Positions 10,246 to 18,526 are shown, counted from the stretch's first letter. The stretch is DNA of 47,607 nt from an uncultured Oscillospiraceae bacterium (GCA_904419145.1 CAJFQQ010000020.1:1-47607), one strand, 5' to 3'. The notes: a model not told the origin generated them from the sequence alone. Numbers and translations: made by a program.

Positions 10246-10560
10246 CTACTTCAAGGCTTCATCGCAATACTCGCGGGGGCTTTTCCCGGTTATTTTTTTG
10301 AATACCTTTGAGAAGTAGCTGGGGTCGTTGTAACCGACCATATTGGCGATTTCCTTGAAGGAATAGCGCTTTTCTGCGATTAATTGGACCGCTTTGGTTA
10401 CCCGGACCCATGTGAGGTATTCGACAAAAGTCTGGTTGGTATATTCCTTGAACAACTTGCTGATGTAGTAGCTGTTCAAATTGAATTTTTGGCTGAGTCC
10501 GGTAAGCGATAATTTTTCCGCGAGGAGAACTATACAGCAGCACTGGGGAGATTCTTGGAG
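10246..10560 (-). pseudogene. AraC-family regulator remnant (C-terminal HTH only)
   Basis: The minus frame ending at 10246 encodes a recognisable AraC DNA-binding domain: LAEKLSLTGLSQKFNLNSYY, then FKEIANMVGYNDPSYFSKVF and KKITGKSPREYCDEAL, with both helix-turn-helix segments. Upstream of about 10545 the homology stops and the open frame runs antisense into an unrelated peptidase fragment, so there is no sensor domain and no credible start. A full AraC regulator is usually 270-550 residues; only about 100 remain. I read it as a decayed 3' fragment, possibly of the regulator that once controlled the neighbouring peptidase or transporter genes. Confidence 0.75.
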
Positions 10561-10604
10561 GAGAGGGGGGCTGTAACACGCGGGGTCGCAAATCTGCCAA
10601 CAGC

Positions 10605-10850
10605 TTTTTTTGCAGTCAGGGGCGGTAATCGCTGTATTAGGGGAATTTGATGCCCTGCCTGAATGGAGGCAGAAAGCGGCGTGCGAACAAAAATCCCCTG
10701 TAATAGAAAGCGCACTAGGCCATGGATGCGGCTTGGGTATCGGTTCGGCGGCTGCGGCTGTTGCCATTGCGGAGATCATGCGTACATATCAGTTGGATGG
10801 GATAGTATGTTGCTTCGGCTGCAATGCTGAAAAAACGGAGCAGGTGCCCG
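10605..10850 (+). pseudogene. M20-family amidohydrolase/peptidase fragment
   Basis: The plus frame from about 10610 reads AVIAVLGEFDALPEWRQKA, then GHGCGLGIGSAAAAVAIAEI and FGCNAEKTEQ. These match the metal-binding first third of M20 amidohydrolases of the aminobenzoyl-glutamate hydrolase/carboxypeptidase type (GEYDALP, GHGCGHN, GCPAEE). Key residues are damaged: the HN after GHGCG and the second Glu of the AEE motif are missing. After about 10850 the sequence no longer resembles the family, and the frame ends at 11035 after about 140 residues against the usual 380-480. Both ends are lost, so this is a remnant. It abuts the AraC remnant on the opposite strand. Confidence 0.7.
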
Positions 10851-11048
10851 CCGGGCAACATGCGGGCATGGGTTTGGAGAAATATCCCTTTCAGGTGGAG
10901 GCTGAAAAAAGAAGTCAGTGCGGTATGGAAAAGTGGCTGCCGCCTGCCAGCGGCGGCAAGATCACTGCCCGGCAGGTGGAGAAAAATGGCTGTTTAGATG
11001 AAAAAATCGGTCATCATTTGTATAAAATTGGCTGATACACCGTTAAGA

Positions 11049-11109
11049 TTCCTGAAAATTTTCCTGAAAATTGATATAATTTGTGCATAAAATGAAAAAT
11101 TCCTGAAAA
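11049..11109 (+). repeat. Three direct repeats TTCCTGAAAA upstream of the DUF3798 promoter
   Basis: TTCCTGAAAA occurs at 11049-11058, 11061-11070 and 11100-11109. The first two are 12 bases apart and the third is 39 bases further. The middle copy sits in a near palindrome AATTTTCCTGAAAATT. All lie just upstream of the -35 hexamer at 11132, so they could bind an activator. Confidence 0.6.
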
Positions 11110-11131
11110 TGAATAAAAGCCGAGAAATCGG

Positions 11132-11160
11132 TTGACAAGAAGTGCTTTTCACACTAAAAT
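11132..11160 (+). promoter_or_regulatory. Consensus promoter of the DUF3798 transporter operon
   Basis: TTGACA (11132-11137) and TAAAAT (11155-11160) are 17 bases apart. The expected start is near 11167, giving an 80-base leader before the lipoprotein gene. Confidence 0.85.
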
Positions 11161-11248
11161 AGTTGTTACGCCACAATGGACACTTTTCCGCGTGCCACAA
11201 ACAGGACGCGGGCTGTGCCATTGCCAATCAAGTGTTTTGGAGGTTTGT

Positions 11249-12502
11249 ATGAAGAAGTTATTCAGCGTGCTGCTGACACTGGCGATGCTTTTTGCACTGG
11301 TGGCCTGCAGCAACAGCAGCAACCCCGCTGGCAACACCGCCAATGAGGGCGGCAACAGCAACAGCAGCGGCGAGACCGAGTCTGATACCCCAGCCTATCA
11401 CATCGGTATTGTCACAGGTACTGTTTCCCAGTCTGAGGATGACCGCCGGGGCGCCGAGGCCTTCCAGGCCATGTACGGCGAGGATATGGTGACTCTGGCC
11501 ACCTACCCCGACAACTTTACCGAGGAGCTGGAAACCACCATCCAGACCATCGTGAACCTGTCCGATGACCCGGATATGAAGGCGATCATTGTCAACCAGG
11601 CGGTCCCCGGCACCACCGAGGCCTTCCGCCAGATCAAGGAGCGCCGCCCCGACATCCTGTGCATCGCCGGTGAGTCCCATGAGGACCTGCCTGAGATCGG
11701 CTCTGCTGCCGACCTGGTGTGCAATAACGACTTCGTGGCCCGCGGCTACTTGATCGTCCGTACCGCCCATGAGCTGGGCTGCGACACCTTCGTCCACATC
11801 TCCTTCCCCCGGCACATGGCTTATGAGACCATGAGCCGCCGCGCAGCCATCATGCAGGCTGCCTGCGAGGAGTTCGACATGACCTTTGTCCAGGAGACCG
11901 CTCCCGACCCCACCTCTGACGTCGGTATTGCCGGTGCCCAGGCTTACATTCTGGAGCAGGTTCCCGTTTGGGTTGAGAAGTACGGCGAGAACGCCGCATA
12001 CTTCTGCACCAACGATGCCCACACTGAGCCTCTGCTCAAGCAGCTGTTCGAGTACGGCGGCTACTTCATCGAGGCGGATCTGCCCTCTCCTCTGATGGGC
12101 TATCCCGGAGCGCTGGGCCTGGATCTGACGGCTGAAGCCGGTGATTTCGAGGCCATTCTGGCCAAGGTGGAAGAAGCTGTTGTGGCTGCCGGCGGCGCTG
12201 ACCGCTTCGGCACATGGGCTTATTCCTATGGTTATACCACCTCCGCTGGCTTGGCACAGCATGCTATGAACGTGCTCAACGGCGAGAGCGACTTGGAGGA
12301 TATTGACGATATCGCCAAGGCCTATGAGGTATTCTCCCCCGGTGCTGAGTGGAACGGCTCCAGCTACACCAACGCCACCACCGGCGTGAAGTCCGACAAC
12401 ACCTTCCTGGTGTACCAGGATACCTATATTATGGGTGATCCGGGCCACTACATGGGCTCCACCCAGGTTGAGGTTCCTGAGAAGTACTTTACCATCGCCT
12501 GA
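11249..12502 (+). CDS. DUF3798-family substrate-binding lipoprotein of an ABC importer
   Basis: 417 residues from ATG 11249-11251, preceded by TTGGAGG. It begins with a lipoprotein signal peptide (MKKLFSVLLTLAMLFALVAC, lipobox Cys20) and a Ser/Asn/Gly-rich tether to about residue 50. The mature part starts YHIGIVTGTVSQSEDDRRGA and looks like a periplasmic-binding-protein type I fold, with IIVNQAVPGTTEAFRQIKE, FVHISFPRHMAYETMSRR and AYFCTNDAHTEPLLKQLFEY. I recognise it as the DUF3798 family (PF12683). The substrate is unknown. It heads an operon with a double ATPase, two permeases and a small anchored protein. A strong hairpin after the stop probably raises its level over the membrane genes. 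Family call is confident; function beyond solute capture is inferred. Confidence 0.9.
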   Translation: MKKLFSVLLTLAMLFALVACSNSSNPAGNTANEGGNSNSSGETESDTPAYHIGIVTGTVSQSEDDRRGAEAFQAMYGEDMVTLATYPDNFTEELETTIQTIVNLSDDPDMKAIIVNQAVPGTTEAFRQIKERRPDILCIAGESHEDLPEIGSAADLVCNNDFVARGYLIVRTAHELGCDTFVHISFPRHMAYETMSRRAAIMQAACEEFDMTFVQETAPDPTSDVGIAGAQAYILEQVPVWVEKYGENAAYFCTNDAHTEPLLKQLFEYGGYFIEADLPSPLMGYPGALGLDLTAEAGDFEAILAKVEEAVVAAGGADRFGTWAYSYGYTTSAGLAQHAMNVLNGESDLEDIDDIAKAYEVFSPGAEWNGSSYTNATTGVKSDNTFLVYQDTYIMGDPGHYMGSTQVEVPEKYFTIA

Positions 12503-12525
12503 TAGAGTTTGCCGACAGGAATTGC

Positions 12526-12561
12526 CAAACGGCCGGGGGAGCCTCCTCCCCCGGCCGTTTG
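12526..12561 (+). terminator. Intercistronic GC-rich hairpin after the binding-protein gene
   Basis: A perfect 16-bp stem (12526-12541 with 12546-12561) and CCTC loop, without an adjacent U-run. It lies in the 85-base gap before the ATPase gene. Such hairpins commonly stabilise the upstream mRNA or cause partial termination, so binding protein exceeds transporter. Confidence 0.75.
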
Positions 12562-12587
12562 AAATAGTAAAACGGGAGTGTAACGCT

Positions 12588-14177
12588 ATGGAAAAAAACA
12601 GCGCTCCTCTGCTGGAGATGCGCAATATCAAAAAGGATTTCTTCGGCAACCAGGTCTTGACGGATATCAACCTGACACTGCGGGAGGGAGAGGTCCTGGG
12701 GCTTGTGGGCGAAAATGGCGCCGGCAAGAGCACCCTGATGAAGATTCTCTTCGGTATGGATGTGATTCGGGAGACGGGCGGTTATGAGGGGGATATCCTG
12801 CTCAACGGGGAAAAGGTCAAATTTTCCACCCCTTTCGACGCCCTGGAGGCTGGAATCGGCATGGTCCATCAGGAATTTTCCCTGATCCCCGGTTTTACGG
12901 CCACGGAGAATATCCTTCTCAATCGGGAACCTACCAAAACAAATGTAATCTCTCAAATCTTCGGGAGCCGCCTCAGCACGCTGGACCGCAAGGGGATGGA
13001 TCGGCGCGCCCAGGATGCTATCGAAAAGATGGGCGTAAAAATTGACCCCCATATGGTCATTGGGGATATGCCGGTAGGGCACAAGCAGTTTACAGAGATT
13101 GCCCGCGAGCTCAGCAAGGAGCAGCTGAAGCTGCTGATTCTGGATGAACCGACTGCTGTCTTGACGGAACAAGAGGCTGAGGCGCTGTTGAATTCCATCC
13201 GGAGCATGGCATCCCGGGGGATTTCCGTGATTTTTATTACTCACCGTTTGCACGAGATCCTGGCGGTTTGTGATAAGGTTGTCATCATGCGGGATGGCTA
13301 TGTGGTCAAGGAGAGTCCGGCTAAAGAGATTGATGTTCCGGAGATCACCCACTGGATGGTGGGCCGTGAAGTGGATGCCGTTGCCGCTCCTGCTGAGCCC
13401 CGCAGCCATGAGGGGGCTAAAAACATCCTTTCTGTGCGCAATCTGTGGGTGGACATGCCTGGAGAAACGGTGCGCAACGTGAATTTGGATGTGAAGGAAG
13501 GCGAGATCCTGGGCATTGGCGGGTTGGCTGGCCAGGGCAAGCTGGGAATCCCCAATGGGATCATGGGTTTGTACGAAGCCGGCGGCACTGTGGAATTCGG
13601 GGGAAAATCCCTGCCCCTCAATACCCCCCGCGCCTGCCTGGATGCTTCACTTGCCTTCGTGTCTGAAGATCGGCGGGGGGTCGGGCTGCTGCTGGATGAG
13701 TCCCTGGAATGGAATGTAGCCTTCTCTGCCATGCAGATCCACAACAAGTTTTTGAAAAACATTGGCGGCATTATCAAGTGGCGCGACGAGCGGGCCATCC
13801 ATAAGGTGACCGAGCAGTATATTGAGGAGCTGATGATCAAATGCACCAGCTCCCGGCAGAAGGCCAGGGAGCTGTCCGGCGGCAATCAGCAGAAAATATG
13901 TCTGGCGAAGGCCTTTGCCCTGCAGCCGAAATTCTTGTTTGTTTCAGAGCCTACCCGTGGTATTGACGTAGGCGCCAAGGCGCTGGTTCTGGAGGCGTTG
14001 CGGAAATTTAACCGGGAAAACGGCGTCACGATTGTGGTCATCTCCTCGGAGCTGGAGGAGCTGCGCCAGACCTGTGACCGGATTGCCATTGTCTCCGGCG
14101 GAGAGATTGCCGGCATTCTGCCGGCCACCCGAGCCGCAGAGGAATTCGGCATGCTGATGGTCAGCAAGGTGAAATAA
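12588..14177 (+). CDS. Double-domain ABC importer ATPase (RbsA/MglA-like)
   Basis: 529 residues from ATG 12588-12590 (CGGGAGTG upstream). Two nucleotide-binding domains are fused. The first has Walker A GLVGENGAGKSTLMKILFG, Q-loop MVHQEFSLIPG, and Walker B LKLLILDEPTAVLTEQEAE with H-loop FITHRLHEI; its signature region is divergent (ARELSKEQ). The second has a degenerate Walker A (GIGGLAGQGKLGIPNG), a good signature LSGGNQQKICLAKAFALQP, and FVSEPTRGIDVGAK, in which the usual Asp before Glu is Ser. Such asymmetry between the two halves is common in this family. It powers uptake by the two following permeases, ten bases downstream. The substrate class (sugar- or nucleoside-like) is not decided by sequence. 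Confidence 0.92.
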   Translation: MEKNSAPLLEMRNIKKDFFGNQVLTDINLTLREGEVLGLVGENGAGKSTLMKILFGMDVIRETGGYEGDILLNGEKVKFSTPFDALEAGIGMVHQEFSLIPGFTATENILLNREPTKTNVISQIFGSRLSTLDRKGMDRRAQDAIEKMGVKIDPHMVIGDMPVGHKQFTEIARELSKEQLKLLILDEPTAVLTEQEAEALLNSIRSMASRGISVIFITHRLHEILAVCDKVVIMRDGYVVKESPAKEIDVPEITHWMVGREVDAVAAPAEPRSHEGAKNILSVRNLWVDMPGETVRNVNLDVKEGEILGIGGLAGQGKLGIPNGIMGLYEAGGTVEFGGKSLPLNTPRACLDASLAFVSEDRRGVGLLLDESLEWNVAFSAMQIHNKFLKNIGGIIKWRDERAIHKVTEQYIEELMIKCTSSRQKARELSGGNQQKICLAKAFALQPKFLFVSEPTRGIDVGAKALVLEALRKFNRENGVTIVVISSELEELRQTCDRIAIVSGGEIAGILPATRAAEEFGMLMVSKVK

Positions 14178-14187
14178 GGAGGGCTTT

Positions 14188-15261
14188 ATGGAACACTCAG
14201 CGACGATTGATACAAGGAGAAGCACGTTCCAGGTGCTGATCCGGCGCTTCGGCCTGCCGCGGCTGATTATTGCCGGTTTCCTGCTGCTGCTCTTCATCAT
14301 GGCGCCCTTTGTCGGCGCAAATTTGACCGTACAGATTCTCAATGTCATCAACCGCTTCAGTTGGAATGCGGTTCTGGTGCTGGCTCTGGTCCCTATGATC
14401 CATTCGGGATGCGGGCTGAACTTCGGTGTCCCCCTGGGGATTGTGGCCGGCCTTCTGGGCGGCACGCTGTCCATTGAGTTGGGCTTCGAGGGCGTACCGA
14501 GCTTTATTATGGCCATTGTTTTGGCAACGCCGTTTGCCCTCCTGCTGGGTACCGGATATGGGGCGCTGCTGAACAAGATCAAGGGTGGCGAAATGATGAT
14601 TACCACCTATGTGGGACTCTCCGCCATCTCTTTCATGTGCATGATGTGGCTCCTGCTGCCCTACAGCAGCCCCACCATGGTCTACGGCTTGTCCGGGTCC
14701 GGCCTGCGTCCTACCATCTCTGTGGAAGGATTTTATGACCAGGTGCTGGCCGGATTCCTGGAAATCCCTGTTACCGCGGACCAGTCGATCCCCACTGGGA
14801 CACTGCTGTTCTTTGCGCTTCTTGCCTTTCTGATGTGGGCGTTCCTCCATACCAAGACGGGGACCGCTATGACAGCCGTGGGCTCCAATCCGAGCTTTGC
14901 ACGTGCCTCGGGAATCAACGTGGATCGCATGCGCTTGCTGTCGGTGATTATGTCCACCTGGCTGGCGGCAATCGGAATTCTGGTTTATCAGCAGGGATTT
15001 GGCTTCATTCAGCTGTATACAGCCCCCAATAATCTGACGCTGCCTACGGTAGCGGCAATTCTGATCGGCGGTGCCTCCATCAACAAGGCGTCTATCCCCA
15101 ATGTGATCATCGGCACCATTTTGTTCCAGGGGATTGTTACCATGACGCCAACGGTCCTCAACTCCATGATCCACATGGATATGAGTGAGGTTATCCGTAT
15201 TATCGTGTCCAACGGCATGATCCTCTACGCATTGACCAGAAAAACGGAGGGATTGCGATGA
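14188..15261 (+). CDS. ABC importer permease, BPD_transp_2 (RbsC-like) type, first subunit
   Basis: A 357-residue integral membrane protein from ATG 14188-14190, with AAGGAGG upstream. It has about 8-10 hydrophobic segments, for example PRLIIAGFLLLLFIMAPFVG near the N-terminus and TVAAILIGGASINKAS towards the end. The cytoplasmic coupling loop resembling the EAA motif is ASGINVDRMRLLSVIMS, following FLHTKTGTAMTAVGSNPSFA. The family exports or imports through a dimer; here it pairs with the next gene, whose start overlaps its stop (ATGA at 15258), and with the upstream ATPase and lipoprotein. Substrate unknown. Confidence 0.92.
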   Translation: MEHSATIDTRRSTFQVLIRRFGLPRLIIAGFLLLLFIMAPFVGANLTVQILNVINRFSWNAVLVLALVPMIHSGCGLNFGVPLGIVAGLLGGTLSIELGFEGVPSFIMAIVLATPFALLLGTGYGALLNKIKGGEMMITTYVGLSAISFMCMMWLLLPYSSPTMVYGLSGSGLRPTISVEGFYDQVLAGFLEIPVTADQSIPTGTLLFFALLAFLMWAFLHTKTGTAMTAVGSNPSFARASGINVDRMRLLSVIMSTWLAAIGILVYQQGFGFIQLYTAPNNLTLPTVAAILIGGASINKASIPNVIIGTILFQGIVTMTPTVLNSMIHMDMSEVIRIIVSNGMILYALTRKTEGLR

Positions 15262-16385
15262 AAACAAAACACAGTTTCCAGTCTAAAGTGGGACAGCTGG
15301 TGCGGGATAACTCAGTCCCTATTATGTTTATCCTGATCTGTGCCGTATGCATCCCTCTTTCCGGTTTTTCTCCCAGCTACCTGCTCAATGAGATCGTCAC
15401 CCGGATGGGGCGCAATACCTTCCTGATCCTTTGCCTGATTATTCCAATTATTGCGGGCCTGGGACTTAACTTTGCCATGACATTAGGGGCCATGGCCGGG
15501 GAAATTGCACTGATCCTGGTCTCCGACTGGCAGATCTGGGGGATTCCAGGCGTGGTCCTGGCAATGATTATTTCCATCCCCATTTCCATCCTGCTGGGCT
15601 TGCTGTGCGGGAAGATTCTCAACCGGGCCAAAGGGCGGGAGATGATTACCAGCTATTTTATCTCCTTCTTTATGAACGGTGTCTATCAGCTGGTGGTGCT
15701 CTACATGATGGGCCCCATTATCCCAATTGTCCATGACTCCATCAAGCTGCCGCGGGGCTATGGGATCCGTAACACAGTGAGCCTGTTGAATATGCGCCAG
15801 GCTGTGGATAATCTGCTGGCAATCAACATCGGGGGTGTGAAGATCCCTGTTCTGACCTTCCTTTTCATTGCGGCGCTGTGCCTGTTCCTGATTTGGTTCC
15901 GCCGGACCAAGTTGGGCCAGGATATGCGGGCTGTGGGTCAGAATATGGATGTCGCCCGGGATGCGGGCATCAATGTGGATCGGACGCGAATCGTCTCCGT
16001 CCTGATTTCCACTGTGGTGGCTGGCTTTGGCATGATCCTTTATCTGCAGAATATGGGTAATATTTCCACCTACAGTTCCCACTCTCAGATCGGCATGTTC
16101 TCCATTGCAGCGCTGCTGGTCGGCGGTGCCTCGGTGGAGAAGGCGTCTATCGGCAATGCGTTCCTGGGTGTCACACTGTTCCACCTGATGTTCATAGTGG
16201 CACCTTCGGCTGGTGCTCAAGTTACTGGCGACTCCATGACCGGCGAATATTTCCGCGTTTTCGTCTCCTATGGTGTTATCGCCATTGCCCTTGTGATGTA
16301 CGAGGCAAAGAAACGCCGCGCCAAGAGCAATGCGAGCCGTCTGTTGGCCGAGGCCCAAAAGCAGGGGAAGGAGGAACGGGCATGA
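15258..16385 (+). CDS. ABC importer permease, BPD_transp_2 type, second subunit
   Basis: A 375-residue membrane protein overlapping the previous permease by four bases (ATGA) and preceded by a weak GGAGGGATTG site. It is homologous to the first permease in layout: about nine membrane segments, coupling loop ARDAGINVDRTRIVSVLIS after FRRTKLGQDMRAVGQNMDVA, and the shared AALLVGGASVEKASIGNA. It ends with a basic tail (YEAKKRRAKSNASRLLAEAQ). Two different permeases and one double ATPase per operon is usual for RbsC/YufPQ-like importers. The next gene again overlaps its stop. Confidence 0.92.
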   Translation: MKTKHSFQSKVGQLVRDNSVPIMFILICAVCIPLSGFSPSYLLNEIVTRMGRNTFLILCLIIPIIAGLGLNFAMTLGAMAGEIALILVSDWQIWGIPGVVLAMIISIPISILLGLLCGKILNRAKGREMITSYFISFFMNGVYQLVVLYMMGPIIPIVHDSIKLPRGYGIRNTVSLLNMRQAVDNLLAINIGGVKIPVLTFLFIAALCLFLIWFRRTKLGQDMRAVGQNMDVARDAGINVDRTRIVSVLISTVVAGFGMILYLQNMGNISTYSSHSQIGMFSIAALLVGGASVEKASIGNAFLGVTLFHLMFIVAPSAGAQVTGDSMTGEYFRVFVSYGVIAIALVMYEAKKRRAKSNASRLLAEAQKQGKEERA

Positions 16386-16849
16386 AGTCGAAGAGAATCC
16401 TTCTGTATCGGTTGGCGATGATTCTGGTGCTGGTGGTAGTGGCTGCGGTGATGCTGGTCATCGGTCGAGGCCATACAGTGTATTTTGATAATGTGTCTCT
16501 GGAATACGAGGGGACCACTTATGAAACCCCCTATAAGGTTGTGGTATACACCGGCGGGGAGGAAGTTGCCAAGCTCTATGATGGCGAACGCGGCATGGCT
16601 ACTTGCATTGGCCAGAACTTGGATCTCACTTTGGAGATCACCCAGGAAAAGGGCGGGGAAGAGGAGCTGGTCTCTGTAAGTGTTCCCTTGCCTTATAACA
16701 TGGATGGCATCATTATTAACCTGTCGGCTTATTTAGAGGGGCTTCCGGAGGAGGCATATTTGACCGAATTTGTCCCCGCTGTTGTACCTTCCACGGAAGA
16801 GGATGAGGAAGTCGTGACGGGCGATGACATGATGATGGGCGATTTCTGA
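16382..16849 (+). CDS. Small single-pass membrane protein of the DUF3798 transporter operon
   Basis: 155 residues, starting at ATG 16382 overlapping the permease stop (ATGA). It has one N-terminal membrane helix (about residues 9-27, YRLAMILVLVVVAAVMLVIG), then an extracytoplasmic region predicted as beta strands (HTVYFDNVSLEYEGTTYETP, KVVVYTGGEEVAKL) with a conserved-looking Gly/Tyr pattern, and an acidic tail (TEEDEEVVTGDDMMMGDF). I do not recognise an assigned function. Tight translational coupling to both permeases suggests an accessory subunit of the importer, for instance a factor that contacts the lipoprotein or a permease outside the membrane. That role is inference from gene order. 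Confidence 0.8.
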   Translation: MKSKRILLYRLAMILVLVVVAAVMLVIGRGHTVYFDNVSLEYEGTTYETPYKVVVYTGGEEVAKLYDGERGMATCIGQNLDLTLEITQEKGGEEELVSVSVPLPYNMDGIIINLSAYLEGLPEEAYLTEFVPAVVPSTEEDEEVVTGDDMMMGDF

Positions 16850-16960
16850 CGGAGGGGTTATTTCGCCGTCTCAGTCAAAATCAGTGAACAAACCGGGACA
16901 GATACCGGCGCATTGGAGAAAGTGGCCGGGGGTTCCTGGTGACTGAATCATACCAGACGA

Positions 16961-17001
16961 CAGGAGGCTGCGCTGCATCCAGGCGCAGCCTCCTGTTTTT
17001 C
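16961..17001 (+). terminator. Intrinsic terminator of the DUF3798 operon
   Basis: A perfect 13-bp stem CAGGAGGCTGCGC (16961-16973) with GCGCAGCCTCCTG (16983-16995), followed by TTTTTCT. It lies 112 bases after the last gene of the operon. Confidence 0.9.
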
Positions 17002-17307
17002 TAATCTGGATTGTGGTCCGTGGGCGCATAGCAGCTGGTGATCTGCCTGCCTTTTGAATGCATTTCGGACAGGCTGGGGCAGTCTGCCTGGGCGGGTATG
17101 GCTGTTTATGCTGCAGAAACGCAAAAAGGGCGCCGATTGGATGATTTTGGGGCGGAAAACGCCGGCATACATATGGAACGGTTTCGCATGTTTGCCGCCT
17201 TCGGATGAAAACTTCTTGCCATGTAGCCCTGTATCATGTATCATAGGCCCTATAGTATCATAGCGCTGGAAAGCAGAAAAGAATGCATACATACTGAGGT
17301 AGTAATA
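17002..17307 (+). promoter_or_regulatory. Intergenic region with a candidate promoter
   Basis: No gene is supported here. The best promoter is TTGCCA (17216-17221) and TATCAT (17239-17244), spacing 17, about 60 bases before the next gene. The motif GTATCAT occurs three times around it (from 17231, 17238 and 17255), which may be chance or a regulator site. Confidence 0.45.
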
Positions 17308-18357
17308 ATGGAATCAAAAAAAAGCACTGAGGCAGCAAGCAATCAATGGGTTGTGCCTGGTACCGCAGCAGGATATGCTGCCGGGGAGCAGGTCTCTCAG
17401 GCAGCCGCTGATTTGGCGGGAAGTGTGGACGCCTTTGAGGAAAATTTGCATCGGACATATCAGGAGATTGCACAGGCTGCAAACGATGCATCAGAAAAAA
17501 AGGAGCTGGAGGAATCTGTAGAGACAACGATTGATTGCCTGCGTCAGAATAAAAGCGTCATTTTTAATACATATCAGCGGGTAACAGCAATGGAGGATGA
17601 ATTGAGTGCCCGCTACCGGGATATGAAAAGGAGCCGTGATAGGAAGTGGTATCGACTCAATCCACCGGCCAACGGTACAATTGATTTGGAAGAACAGCAG
17701 CAGGGCCACTTTGCCAAGGGGCTGAGCCTCTATAAACTGATGCTGATTTGCTTTGTGGGCAGCTTTTTGGGCGTTGTCATTGAAACCATTTGGTGCCTGC
17801 TGCGCAATGGACATTATGAGAGCAGGGCTGGATTGGTCTATGGCCCGTTTAATCTCCTCTATGGCGCGGGAGCGGTTGTGCTGACGCTGGCGCTCTACCG
17901 ATTTCGCAATCGGGGACGGTGGCTCTCGTTTTTAGGGGGCATGGTAGTAGGCAGCGTGGTAGAATATGTCTGTTCCTGGGGACAGGAAGCCCTGTTTGGC
18001 TCGCGTTCCTGGGACTACAGTGCAATGCCGTTTAATCTCAATGGACGGATCTGCCTGCTCTACTCCTGCTTTTGGGGTATTTTAGGGGTTCTGTGGATCA
18101 AAGATGTGTATCCCCGTATGGCGAAGTGGATTTTGAAGGTGCCAAATCGTGCAGGGAAAATGATTACATGGTGCTGCACGTTGTTTTTGGCAGTAAATGC
18201 GCTGGTCTCCCTGGTGGCTGTGTACCGATGGTCGGAGCGTGTGCAGGAAATTCCCCCGGACAATAGTTTCTGGACGACCATTGATGAGCATTTCCCGGAC
18301 GAAAGGATGGAACGGATCTACGCCAATATGAAGTTCGGCGGAAACCAAAAGGATTAG
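17308..18357 (+). CDS. PF06541-like membrane protein (putative ABC-transporter type IV family)
   Basis: 349 residues from ATG 17308-17310 (TGAGGT upstream; the frame is open further up but without a site). The N-terminal 150 residues are soluble and largely helical, possibly coiled coil (VETTIDCLRQNKSVIFNTYQ). They are followed by five or so membrane segments carrying the family's typical stretches: FVGSFLGVVIETIWCLLRNG, ESRAGLVYGPFNLLYGAGAV, GSVVEYVCSWGQEALFGSRS and WDYSAMPFNLNGRICLLYS. These match the PF06541 group of clostridial membrane proteins, whose function is unproven despite its name. A C-terminal basic tail ends in KFGGNQKD. It precedes a membrane phosphoesterase but is not clearly in operon with it. 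Confidence 0.8.
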   Translation: MESKKSTEAASNQWVVPGTAAGYAAGEQVSQAAADLAGSVDAFEENLHRTYQEIAQAANDASEKKELEESVETTIDCLRQNKSVIFNTYQRVTAMEDELSARYRDMKRSRDRKWYRLNPPANGTIDLEEQQQGHFAKGLSLYKLMLICFVGSFLGVVIETIWCLLRNGHYESRAGLVYGPFNLLYGAGAVVLTLALYRFRNRGRWLSFLGGMVVGSVVEYVCSWGQEALFGSRSWDYSAMPFNLNGRICLLYSCFWGILGVLWIKDVYPRMAKWILKVPNRAGKMITWCCTLFLAVNALVSLVAVYRWSERVQEIPPDNSFWTTIDEHFPDERMERIYANMKFGGNQKD

Positions 18358-18526
18358 CGGCCATATCACCACCGGCTGGACAGCCGTGCCTATGCCGCTT
18401 GGCGCTGGGGAAAGGCTTGCCCATATCGGGCCGCCCATTGAGCCGCAAGGGATGTATAGGCGGCCCGCGGGGGAAGCCGGTTCAGCCGGGGGGAGACTTG
18501 CAAGGATACTGCAGAAGGTGGGGCAG
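18358..18526 (+). other. Intergenic region with inverted repeats
   Basis: No gene or promoter is convincing. CGGGCCGCC (18427-18435) pairs with GGCGGCCCG (18459-18467) around a 23-base loop. It could act as a terminator or mRNA structure, but there is no U-run. Confidence 0.35.

Noticed and set aside
11258-12733. 491-residue minus-strand open frame over the DUF3798 gene
   Set aside because: Opposite a lipoprotein gene with signal peptide, ribosome-binding site and operon; no motif in the shadow.
16948-17292. 114-residue minus-strand frame in the gap
   Set aside because: Overlaps a clear plus-strand terminator and has no recognisable protein features.
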